Below the pieces are notes generated by a model. The model made no database searches, was not told the DNA's origin, and was given only the letters and a program-made list of their open reading frames with translations. From Phallusia fumigata (taxonomy: Eukaryota; Chordata; Ascidiacea; Phlebobranchia; Ascidiidae): a stretch of 21,346 bases of DNA. Made by a program: the position numbers and the translations under genes. Positions 9,352 to 18,676 of the stretch are shown here, one piece after another. The stretch lies in contig QXVZ01017588.1 in the NCBI GenBank assembly GCA_008931825.1, forward strand, positions 1-21,346, in the 5' to 3' direction. The number at the start of each line of letters is the position of its first letter. The first letter of the stretch is position 1.

Positions 9352-10530
9352 TCACATGGGCCAAAAAATTCGAATATTTGGGGTCATACGGGGTCACATG
9401 GGACAAAAACTCCATATTGGGCGTCTTACATGGGTCATTTGGGGTCACATGGGCAAAAACCCTAATGTTTGGGGTCATACAAAAATCATTTGGGGCCAAA
9501 CGGGGTCAAATGAGGTCACATGGGCTAAAAAAACCCAATATTTGGGGTCATACAAGGGATATTTCGGGTCATACGGGGTCAAATGGGCAAAAACCCTAAT
9601 GTTTGGGGTCATACAAAGGTCATTTTGGTTTATACGGGTCACATGAGGTCACATGGGCCTAAAACGAATATTTAGGGCCAAGCAAAGGACAATTGGGAAC
9701 ATACGGGGTCACATGGACAAAAAAACAAATATTTGGGGTCATACAAAGGTCATTTGGGTCACACGGTGTCACATGGGCCAAAAAACGAATATTTAGGGCC
9801 ATACAAAGGTCATTTGGGGCCATACGGCGTCACATGAGGTCATATGTGCCAAAAAATCCATATTTTGGGTCATACAAAGGTCATTTTGGTTCATACGGGA
9901 TCACATGGGCCAAAATACTCAATATTTGGGTCCATACAAAAGTCATTTTGGGTCAAACGGGGTCATATGAGGCCATGTTGGCCAAAAACTCGATATTTGG
10001 AGTCATACAAATATCATATGGGCTCATACGGGGTTACATGATCCAAAAAATCTAACATTGGGTCATACAAAGGTGATTTAGAGACATATGGGGTCACATG
10101 AGGTCATATATGACAAAAACTCAATATTTGGGGTTTAGGGGGTCGCATGGGCAAAAACCCAAATATTTATGGTCGTACAAAAATCATTTGGGATCAAACG
10201 AAGTCACATGAGGTCACATGGGCCAAAAAATACAATATTTGGGGTCATACATGGGTCATTGTGGTTTTACGGGGTCACATGGGCCAAAAACCCAAATATT
10301 TGGTGTCATACAAAAGTAATTTGGGGTCATCTGCGTCACATGGGGTCACTTGGTGCAAAAACTCCATATTTGGGGTCCTACAAAGAACATTTTGGTTTAA
10401 ACGGGTCACGTGAGGTCAAATCGGGAAAAAACGAATATTTGGGGCCATATAAAGGTCATTTAGGGGCATACGGGGTCACAACGGCCAACAATACCAATGT
10501 TTGGAGTCATAAATGGCACATGAGGTCATA
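9352..10530. repeat. Minisatellite, about 19 diverged units of ~60-71 bp with GGTCA sub-repeats
   Basis: The recurring block CATGGGCCAAAAA...AATATTTGGGGTCATAC appears about 19 times. Most spacings fall into two classes, about 60-63 bp and about 69-71 bp, and a few units are shorter (42-51 bp). The length classes differ by one extra 10-bp module, AGGTCACATG. Within each unit GGTCA recurs every 10-11 bp. Units are clearly diverged, so the array is old or conversion-poor. The unit lacks stop codons in more than one frame, which creates open frames of 60-120 codons with Trp/Gly/His-rich translations; these are by-products of the repeat, not genes. Confidence 0.92.
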
Positions 10531-10541
10531 TAGGATGTAGC

Positions 10542-10587
10542 GGTCGAGATTTACGCGAAATCTGTGCAGCCTGGGTCTGCACCGACC
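10542..10587. other. 46-nt sequence able to form a perfect three-way junction
   Basis: Reading 5' to 3': outer stem GGTCG (10542-10546), hairpin AGATTT/AAATCT with loop ACGCG (10547-10563), hairpin GTGCAG/CTGCAC with a 7-nt loop (10564-10582), then CGACC (10583-10587) closing the outer stem. All 17 base pairs are perfect Watson-Crick with no unpaired junction bases. After one C/A mismatch the outer stem extends by about four more positions (10537-10540 with 10589-10592, one T-G). It lies at the right edge of the minisatellite. No known family is recognised. Confidence 0.65.
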
Positions 10588-10592
10588 ACTGC

Positions 10593-12173
10593 ACTAGGGG
10601 TTTCCTAATTTGTCTTTAACGCAATACTGCCTCCAAGAGCATAACTTCAACTCCACAACAGCATTGGTTCTCTGTTAAAAGCGAACAGAAAAGTGTCACA
10701 ATGTAGGCAAGAANACGGAACTAAGATTTTCGCAACACAACCAACTGACAACGACAGAAGGGGATAAAAGGCATTTTTGTGCGTGCCGATATGGCTGGCT
10801 GGCGGACAAGTTGTTGGTCGGCACCAGACCGTATAATGGTGGACCTAAAAAAAGACGCCGTTTCATGGCAACGTGAAGAACAAAGGTCTTGTTAACGCCC
10901 GTTTGAAACAATTACACATGTTTTATGCCTCATACCTTTTAGGGACAAAATTTTCAATGCTGAGTACTGACACAACGTTATACCGATACTCTGTTCATTT
11001 TTCGGGAGAAACCCGAGTATTTTTCGTTTGAAATCTTATAAACATGGTTAGCCGTTATGCAGAAATTATATTTTTACGATTATTTAAAGTCTGTTGCCGC
11101 GCAACGAACAATCACGCGTCAGCAACCAAACCTTGCACGCATAAAGTGTGAAATTCTTTTTCGGAATGACCACTGGAGTCAAAGCGGTGTCCGTAGCATG
11201 GTTAAGTTTGCAACATAGAAATCCGATATTGCTGCAATTACATCTCATGATGCGCCAAAACTCACTTTTCAGCCATATAACACTTTATAATGACGGTGCA
11301 ACTGCAGCGCGTTCTACCTTCATCCACCAATTGTACCCTCCATTTTCATCTGTCTCAAAACGCACTAAGGTTACATAGCTATATCCGACTTAGTAACAAA
11401 GTTAACAACGTGTAAGCCACAACATAAACAGATCTATCGAAGTTGACCTTTACACTGGACGTAAAAATACAGCAGAAATACATTTTAGTGATTCGACAAA
11501 AAGTTTGCGTCACTGCGGGAGAAAAGATCTGGTCGAGGGCGAAACTAAAGTTTCCAGTCGGGTTTCGTCGCCACGTTTTAATGAACAACAATAAAGCTGG
11601 TGACCGTTGAACAGCAGTGAGGCGTGAAGGACAAACGAACTGAGCAATGTCTGTACGTATAACCACTTTTGATCTTTTTTTACAACTTTTACTTTGCTAA
11701 ATTTAACCCGGGTAGTTTTTGTGTATGTTGTTTCCAATGGGATAACAACGGATCATAAAGACCTGACAAAGAAGAGCTAGCTGCATGAGACGGTGTATAA
11801 ATTCGTTAGACAGACCCGGGTATCACAAGGACAGTCTTGCACATTGGGGCAAGTAGAAAAAAAGTCTTACGGGATCTAAGAAGGCGATTCGATATAAAAA
11901 TTGCAGAGTCATCTCCGTCTCGTATGGCTGGTTTCAAAGGTCGAAGCTTACGGCGAAGTTTTTGTGTGAGACTAGTATAATATATCAGGGTGAAGAACGT
12001 GCTAGAACTGACGGCTTATACAAACTCACCTGGCAACCTCGGCAAAACGTACGTTTTAACACTGTTTAACAACGCGTTTATAAAGTACAATTTCGTCCAA
12101 CAAAAAGCGCACAGGTTATTTTTAAGGAAATTCATTTGTTTTTACACATCTGTAGCGGTCACATGACACNGAT
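10593..12173. other. Region with no assignable gene
   Basis: This 1.6-kb stretch is less AT-rich than the introns and contains several CpGs. Short open frames on both strands (for example 11148-11378 plus and 11379-11666 minus) show no recognisable family. A 14-bp perfect palindrome AAAACGTACGTTTT (12044-12057) and a consensus splice donor on the minus strand (CCAG|GTGAGT, about 12025-12034) lie near its right end. TATA-like words occur near 11798 and 11900. One N is present at 10714. Confidence 0.5.
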
Positions 12174-12578
12174 TGAATGTTAATCAACAGCTGTTTCGTC
12201 GTTGTAACGTTTTATGTCTGTGTAAGGGATTATTCGTTGTCCGCGTTTTGTGTGTTGGGGATTAAGCCGTCGCTGTTTCCCCTTTGTCAGGAAACTTATG
12301 TATCCAGTCGCCTGTGTTTTTGTGTAGCCTACAGTTTAATTTCCTATAGTATCGCCTTTTTTGTGTGTGTTTCGTGCCATGTGTTTTCTGTCTTTAAAAG
12401 GTTTTGCATTTTTGTTTTCTCTCTCTTACTCTCTTGTTTTCGAAAGTTGTCTTGAAATAAACAAGTCAGATTGCTGTTTTATAAATTCTGAACAAACCAG
12501 TTGAAACAGACGCCAGGCGTAACTGAAGAAATAACACGAAGCGACAGGCAAACACCATCTATTTCAACCCCACCAACA
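12174..12578 (+). repeat. 5' LTR of the Gypsy-type element
   Basis: 405 bp, from TGAATGTTAATC to CACCAACA (TG...CA). A TATA-like TTTAAAAG lies at 12393-12400 and a poly(A) signal AATAAA at 12456-12461, so R probably begins near 12420-12430. It differs from the 3' LTR at about nine substitutions and one 1-bp indel. An N at 12170 lies just outside its left edge. Confidence 0.92.
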
Positions 12579-12580
12579 TT

Positions 12581-12598
12581 TGGTGACCCCGACGTGAT
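12581..12598 (+). promoter_or_regulatory. Primer-binding site for tRNA-Trp
   Basis: TGGTGACCCCGACGTGAT begins 2 nt after the LTR. Its complement matches the last 18 nt (with CCA) of animal tRNA-Trp, whose 3' end reads ATCACGTCGGGGTCA plus CCA. Complementarity continues after one mismatch (to about 12603). This primes minus-strand DNA synthesis and is the primer reported for CsRn1-group elements. Confidence 0.9.
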
Positions 12599-12723
12599 CT
12601 GAATACGCATTCCTTCTGACGACAACTTTCCAGTCAACGGTGACGCATTTTTATCTATTTGCATGCTTGTTTAACGTGTGTGTTTTGTGTGTTTAGATAT
12701 ATATTAGTTTTCACTAGTTTTTC

Positions 12724-14066
12724 ATGGCCCAGTTTTTATCGTTCTTAAAGCGTCCTCGTTTAAAATCTAAGCAATCTACGCCAATGTTTTCACCTGAAGT
12801 TACTGAAGGCACTTTTATGCATCGTATGCCTAGTAGAACCAATCCGTTTAGGGATGATCTCTGTACCGATGGTAATTTCTCTGGGAACGCCCGAGAGGGT
12901 GTATTTAATTCCGATTTTATGGGCAAAAATAATTCTCGCGAACAACCCAGCCATGTTAGGGAAATTTCTCCGACTGCTTCTTGTACTAATGCAGATATAA
13001 CCACACGGGGCTTGGGCAACCAAACGTTTGCAAATGTTTCCCATGTTGGACTTAAGCCTAAACTTCCTTCTTTCTGGCCTTCCTCTGCACGTCTTTGGAT
13101 TAGTAGCCTACCACTGAAACTATTTTTGAATCTAACCACGTTTTTAGCGAGCATGTTCGTTTTACTCACACTATTTCAGCTCTTGGAAAGGATGAAATCA
13201 AAAAGGTGAGTCACTTTATCTTGAACCGCGATGTTGACTTTCCTTATACTACATTGAAATCCGCTTTACTTAAGCTCTACGAACCTAACGAAGTGCAACG
13301 CTTTAATCAATTGTTAAACGAAATGACGTTAAAGGACCGCAAACCAAGCGAAATGTTATGTGAGATGAAATCGCTGATGAGCAGCCATGGCAAATACGGT
13401 TCTGTCGCAGAAAGTCTTTTGAGAAAATTGTTTGTCGACCGTTTGCCGCATGACGTTAGACGTGTTCTTGGTTTAAATTATGCACAATCAGACTTAGATT
13501 CGCTTGCCTCTAAAGCAGATGACATTATGATGCTCCAGTCTCCAAACTCTTTCTCTAATTCGCCAACTCCTGCTGTCAGTTGTAACGCGTCTAGTTTACA
13601 ATCTACAGTCGATTCTCAGACGTTAATAAACGATAACTTTGAGCGTCGAATTCATCGCCTTACTGAAGAGTTAAACTCGTATAAAAATTCTCAGACTTCA
13701 GCTGATTTGTCTTCTCGGCAAAACTTTTCCGTTTCAAACCAATCTTATCCTCCCAGCGCTCCGCATACTTTTCAGTCTAATTCTCGCTTTTCAAGTCCAA
13801 ACTATCCCTTTTCTGGCTCTTCGCAATTCCAACCGAGAAATAATTCCTTTCGCCCAGGTAGGATGCTTCGTAATAGCTCTTGGCAACCTCGTTTTAACAA
13901 CAACCAACAATCTTTTCGTCCACGCCAACAATCTAACCACCGATTTCATCCTTCCGATCTTTGTATATATCATGCTAGATTCGGTCAAGATGCGTGGAGT
14001 TGCGTTCAACCGTGCAAATGGCACAATCGTCCAAAAAACGAGCAAGGTCCTTCACGTGCGCGGTGA
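12724..14066 (+). pseudogene. gag: gag, one frameshift, with C-terminal CHCC box
   Basis: Gag is the structural protein of the intracellular particle. The ATG at 12724 (TTCATGG) opens a 161-codon frame ending at 13209; from 13116 the conserved sequence continues in a second frame to TGA 14064-14066 (286 codons from 13206 in that frame). The switch lies at 13107-13115 and is a real inactivating shift, since the conserved core spans it. The core contains PKLPSFWPSSARLW before the break and HFILNRD, LKSALLKLYE, LKDRKPSEML, LLRKLFVDRLP after it, as in animal Gypsy capsids. The C-terminal third is Ser/Asn/Gln/Phe-rich. Near the end is CIYHARFGQDAWSCVQPC, a CX2HX9CX3C zinc-knuckle variant in place of the usual CCHC. 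Pol follows in the -1 frame. Confidence 0.85.
14033..14039 (+). promoter_or_regulatory. -1 ribosomal frameshift site A AAA AAC between gag and pol
   Basis: The heptamer AAAAAAC is set in the gag frame as A AAA AAC (codons AAA 14034-14036 and AAC 14037-14039), the canonical retroviral slippery sequence. A -1 slip leads straight into the pol frame. It is 24 nt upstream of the gag TGA. A short stem (TTCAC 14051-14055 with GTGAA 14063-14067) lies 11 nt downstream, and an alternative CACGT/ACGTG pairing overlaps it. Confidence 0.75.
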
Positions 14067-15619
14067 AACGTGGTACTAGGACAACTCAATCGCCTTCTAC
14101 TTTCACCGTCTTTGACAAACGTCTGAACCTAACTTTTCTTTGTGATTCTGGTAGTGCAGTTAGTATTATTCCTCTTTGGTATGCTCCTTACTTCAGTAGA
14201 CATAGGTCAATTCGCCTGCAAGGAATTTCTGGAACAATTTTTCGTTCATTCGGCCAGATCACGCTTGAATTAGATCTTAATTTGGGACGTAAGTTTGTCT
14301 GGACCTTTCAGATTTGCGATGTTAATCAGGCAATTCTTGGTGCCGACTTTTTGCGCTATTATCGAATTTTGCTTGACGTTTATGGCCAACGTTTGATTCC
14401 GCCCTTCAATTTCGATCGCAGACGAACTTCCAAATTTCGGTGTTTCAAACAAAAACAATCTTCTCGCTTTCCTTCGGTAAATTCTCTTTCCGTGCGTGGC
14501 AGTGCCAATCCTACACTTTCTTCCGAAAAATCTTCTTTATCTTCTAATAAGCCTGACGAGACCATTGAATTTCGTTGTGACCAGGAACCCGTTTGTAAGG
14601 GAAACGAACGCTGTAACGCCATTTTGTCAAAATTTCCAAATCTTTCCTCTTCTTTTTCACGCCATGTGCCTGTCAAGCATGACGTCACACACCGTATTAT
14701 TACTCGTGGTCAGCCTGTTGCCTGTCGTCCACGACCTCTCTCTCCTGAGTTGATGGAAATTGCAAGGAAAGAATTTTCCAAACTACAAGATCTAGGAATT
14801 GTCGTTCCCAGCGACAGTTCTTGGTGTTCTCCTTTACATATGGTGAAGAAATCTGATGGATCTTATCGTCCTGTCGGTGACTACCGGAAGTTGAACCAAA
14901 ATACCGTTTCTGATACTTATCCCCTTCCTTTTCTTCGCGATTTTGCTAATATTCTTCATGGCTGTAGTGTCTTTACCAAATTAGACCTCGAGAGAGCTTA
15001 CCATCAAATTCCGATGGAGAATGCCGCCCAAACTTTCTCTCGGTTCATAAGTCAAGTAGTTTGTGGTTTGGAGAATTTCTGTTTTGCTTTTGTTGACGAT
15101 CTTCTCATTGCAAGCCACTCTATGGAAGAGCATGAAAAACACCTTAAAATTATTTTCCAACGTCTTTCTGATTATGGTTTATTGATCAATACGAAGAAAA
15201 GCATTCTTGGTGTTTCTGAATTACAATTTCTTGGACATCACGTTTCTAAAGATGGAATCCGTCCTCTTAAGGATCGTGTATCTGCTGTTAAGGACTTTCC
15301 TTTGCCAAAAACAGTTGCTGAACTCCGTCGTTTTCTTGGTATGATTAACTTCTACCGTCGCTTTATTCCACATGCAGCAGAAACTCTTCGTTTTCTGAAT
15401 CGCATGCTTTCCAAAAATACTTCTAACCGCCAACCTCTTTCTTGGTCTCCAGAATCCCTTTCTGCTTTTCAGGAAATAAAATCTATGCTCAGTGACGAAA
15501 CACTTCTTGGCTTTCCGAAATTACATGGTCGATTTTCTTTAGTTACTGACTGCAGTCAGCTCTCAATCAGTTCGAGGATGGTGAATGGAAGCCTCTTGCT
15601 TTCTTTTCTCGAGCGCTGA
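14037..15619 (+). pseudogene. pol: pol: protease and reverse transcriptase, internal deletion in RT
   Basis: The frame is open from 13994 and enters translation by frameshift at about 14037. The protease has the active-site CDSGSAVSIIP (Asp codon 14144-14146) and the ILGADFL flap-end motif. RT follows with FSKLQDLGIVVPS, WCSPLHMVKK, RPVGDYRKLN and catalytic LDL (GAC 14984-14986). The FVDD box (15095-15100) and thumb/connection LRRFLGMINFYRRF are intact. Between HQIP and ENAAQTF (about 15014-15021) roughly 26 residues normally present in the family, including the conserved phenylalanine/glycine strand before motif B, are missing in frame. That should abolish activity. RNase H begins with LVTDCS, then the frame is lost near 15568, giving the stop at 15617-15619. 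Confidence 0.87.
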
Positions 15620-16566
15620 AGCCTGCTCAGAAGAAGTACAGCGTTTTCGACATGGAACTTCTGGCCATGTACAATGCTGTGCGACACTTTAGGTATTTGC
15701 TTAAAGGACGCAAGTTTAATATAGTTACGGATCACAAACCCATTATTCGTGCTATTCAAGCTAAACATGACAGTCTTTCACCTCGACAAACTCGTCATTT
15801 TTCCTACATTTCTCGATTTACCAAGCAAATTGACTATCTTAGTGGTTTTCAAAACTCTGTTGCTGATTGTCTTTCTCGAGTTGAGGTCAACTCACTTTTT
15901 TTTCCAAACGATGCCATTACCCTTCGCGAAATATCTCGCCATCAACAAGACCCAACATTTCTTGAGGATCTGCATCATTATGGCAGTCTTCAAATCGTCA
16001 ACCGTAATCTTCCTGACTGCGATGATGTCATAATCGGTGACGTATCAACCGGTTCATTTCGTGTCCTTGTGCCACCTTCTTTGCGTCGTAAAGTTTTTGA
16101 TACTTTACATTCTTTGTCTCATCCAGGAGTAAACACTTCTCAAAAACAGCTTGGAGACAGATTTCTGTGGCATGGCATGAAATCCGACATTCGTGATTGG
16201 TGTATTTCTTGCATAGCCTGTCAGAAATGTAAGATCCACATTCATAACCGTGCTCCTCTTGATCCAATTCAACCGCCGTCTGAAAACAACGAGTCTTCTG
16301 CTTCTCCAGAAGAAAGAGAAGAATCTCCAGAACCGGAAACACCACAAGAACCAATCCGTTTCACACGAACAGGTCGCGCTATTAAAATTCCAGCCCGTTT
16401 TAGAGATTGTTCAAAATGTTTAGTTATCTTTCTTTTGTACTGCTTGTTTGTTCTTTTCCAAACGTCTCTTCTAAGTCATTCCAGTTTTGCCATGAATCTC
16501 TTTTCAAGGGAGAATATTACATCCCTGATTCTCCTTCTTGCGTTCGACAAAATCCATCTACAGTAA
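15571..16566 (+). pseudogene. pol: pol continued: RNase H and integrase zinc domain; integrase core deleted
   Basis: Conserved sequence resumes in a new frame at about 15571; the first ATG in it is 15652. RNase H residues are seen in MELLAM (Glu) and VTDHKP (Asp), and the domain ends with the usual SVADCLSR. The integrase N-terminal zinc domain is intact: His codons 16108-16110 and 16120-16122 (HX3H), Cys 16210-16212 and 16219-16221 (CX2C in SCIACQ). Directly after HNRAPLDPI (about 16260) the sequence passes to a Glu/Pro/Ser-rich linker and the pol C-terminal motif RFTRTGRAIKIPARF. The whole DDE catalytic core is therefore absent, in frame. The end of this frame overlaps the start of env by about 150 nt. 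Confidence 0.85.
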
Positions 16567-18092
16567 AAACTTGTCGAACAAAAATCTACAACCCTTCTTC
16601 AGACCTCCTACCTATTCCATTACATACTTGTCAAACTTTTATTTCCACTTTCCACCTTACTTTCTTTTTTTTGGGAGTAAGACCCATTCTACAGAAACCA
16701 TTTCAGGTCCTTGACACAATCCGTTGTATATTTTGATCCTATTACAAAGAAAATGAAAAGTGCAATGGGCATTCTTAGCAAATGTGATGTCCATCGTGGG
16801 TTTTGTACGGTTGGATCTCGTACGTTTCTTTGGCAAGTGCCTGAGTTGATTGCCCGATGTCTAAACCGATGGGAGTGCATACACTTACACTCCACTATAG
16901 TAATGATACTAAACCATATCGCTTGGAGATTCGAGATTTAGGTCTTAGCATTCATTCTCAGTCTTCCTGTCCTTCCAATACATATTCATGTTATTCTAAA
17001 TCTGCGTTGTGTGATTCTGCTGGTCTTATTATTGTTCCCATTAATTGTTCTTCTGCTTCTCTGATTCCAAATAGAAGTATAGATGTTAAAATCGCTTTGG
17101 AAGCTGATCCCACAGCGAAAATGATTACTGAAGCTTCCGATTTACTGGCTAAACGCATTCGCGGTATGACAGCCGACATCCACTATTTGGAATGCACTGT
17201 CCAATCTCTCATTTCCACTTTGTTTTCCCTTGTTTCTAGACAATATCCAGGAGAAATTCTGGGAAAAATGTTAGGTGGTCAACGAGCCGCTATAACGGTA
17301 GGTGACCTCATGACTGAACTAACTTGCCAGAAGATTAATGGCACTGTCATACATTCTCTTAAATATGGCAAACTTTTCGCTGCACGTCCATTAATTAGGT
17401 ACAAAGATGCTGAAGGAAATTTCAAAATTGGTCAAATTTATCGGAATGGATTTGTTTATTCGTCCGTGAAGTTTCTAGAAAATTATATTCCAGGTCGTGT
17501 TATGTCTTTCCGGATCTTAAATTCTTTCTATGTGTATGAAAATTACACACTTTCACACGTTGACTCCAAAGTTAACTTTATTTCTCCTTCTCTTTCTCCT
17601 GTTAATTTCGATTTCAAAGGTTTAGATTTTCAATCGTTGATGAGTGATTTTCCGAAGACTTCTAGCGCTGCAGAAGATCTCACCAACATGTTAGCGACCC
17701 TTAGCCAAGCCAAACTCACACATGACAAGTTCTATCACTATCTGGAATCAAATTCTAACCCTTCTATTAGTGCCAACATGGAATACGTTTCCAACACATT
17801 GGATGGTTCTGCCCACAACATTTTTCTTAATGTGATTAGTTCCATACCGTCTCCATTTTTGACTTGTGTGGTGATGATCGCATTATTACTAGCTTGTTTT
17901 TGGGGTATTTTTCTGACAGTTTGGGTTGCTAAGATTTACGGTGCAACCATTTTTCATACCGTTCAAACCTAATTTCAAAACGTTCCTACTGTGGTCTTTA
18001 GCGACACGGATAACATTAGGGACGAGCCCAATAATGGTAATATTCCGGAACATCAAAATCTTTATCCCCCACTTCAGGCACAGAGATCATAA
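16416..18092 (+). pseudogene. env: Envelope-like glycoprotein gene, frameshifted
   Basis: This is a third gene after pol, in the env position. The ATG at 16416 starts a signal-peptide-like segment (MFSYLSFVLLVCSFP) followed by a Cys-containing ectodomain. The reading frame shifts between about 16665 and 16710, next to a run of eight T's, and returns to the first frame at about 16840-16860. It is then open to TAA 17970-17972 (371 codons from 16857). That part has five N-glycosylation sequons, several Cys residues and a single strong membrane span near its end (about 17856-17927). The same frame stays open for 39 codons after the TAA, to 18090-18092, and holds a LYPPL motif. The topology is that of a type I membrane glycoprotein. 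I cannot assign it to a known fusion-protein class. It is not functional as it stands. Confidence 0.7.
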
Positions 18093-18676
18093 CCAATAAC
18101 CACACATATACCTTAATTTGTTGTATTTGAATTGTTGTTGTTGTAGTTATGTACATGTGCATTGTGTAATTTCATGTTCGTTATGTTTTAGTTTTTTTAT
18201 GTGGATATTATTGTGGGAAAATATTAACAGAATCATTGTTAAGTTTGTTTGTTTATTGTTTGTTTGTGTAACTCAATCTGTGGCATTAGTACTTTTCTCA
18301 AATTTTTGTTTCAGAATAATCTTCTGCCGAAGCATTGATATCCTACTATGGCCACCCAACAAATCAAAGACACTGCGCAACATGTTCAAATGGTTATCTT
18401 CAGACAAACAATAAGGAGCTCTATGGTTGAGAAGGTTGTCAATCATTGAAAAAGACAACCGAATATTGATCAACAAAAACAATGAACAACAACAACTCGA
18501 AAGATTTTCCTTTAAAAAGAAGAAACCAATCAAGAAAAACAATTCCAAAAAGTATATGTATGCGCAGTCGTCGAAGAAAACATTTTTTGTGGGTGTGAGC
18601 CTAATTGTAGTGGTTGAAATGCGAAAGCATTAGATTTAATGTTAATTTACTCCAAATTTATACTGATGCCTAAGAT
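18093..18676 (+). other. Post-env region with possible small spliced ORF
   Basis: AT-rich sequence between env and the 3' LTR. A good splice acceptor (TTTTTGTTTCAG, ending at 18314) precedes the ATG at 18348 (ACTATGG), which opens 33 codons to TGA 18447-18449. An overlapping frame (18427-18633) encodes a Lys-rich stretch (FKKKKPIKKNNSKK). Either could be a relic of an accessory gene, but both are short and unrecognised. An open frame at 18118-18414 is Cys/Phe-rich and probably fortuitous. Confidence 0.3.

Noticed and set aside
9356..10540. Several overlapping open frames of 60-120 codons with Trp/Gly/His-rich translations
   Set aside because: They follow the minisatellite unit, occur in more than one frame and have no start context or family similarity; they exist because the unit lacks stop codons.
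8999..10591. A full hAT element spanning the minisatellite, ending at ACCACTG (10585-10591)
   Set aside because: Only seven terminal bases match the left end, and the flanking octamers (TATCAGTC and CACTAGGG) differ.
10537..10592. Hammerhead ribozyme or parvovirus-type terminal repeat
   Set aside because: The hammerhead core (CTGATGA and GAAA in the required places) is absent on both strands. The arms are much smaller than parvoviral termini and no parvoviral genes are nearby.
10536..12160. TGTAGCGGTC at 10536-10545 and 12151-12160 as flanks of an inserted element
   Set aside because: A 10-bp match is expected by chance in 21 kb; neither side has inverted repeats, an LTR or coding sequence supporting an element.
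12714..13169. Antisense frame opposite gag
   Set aside because: It mirrors the gag coding frame, whose conserved motifs on the plus strand explain the openness.
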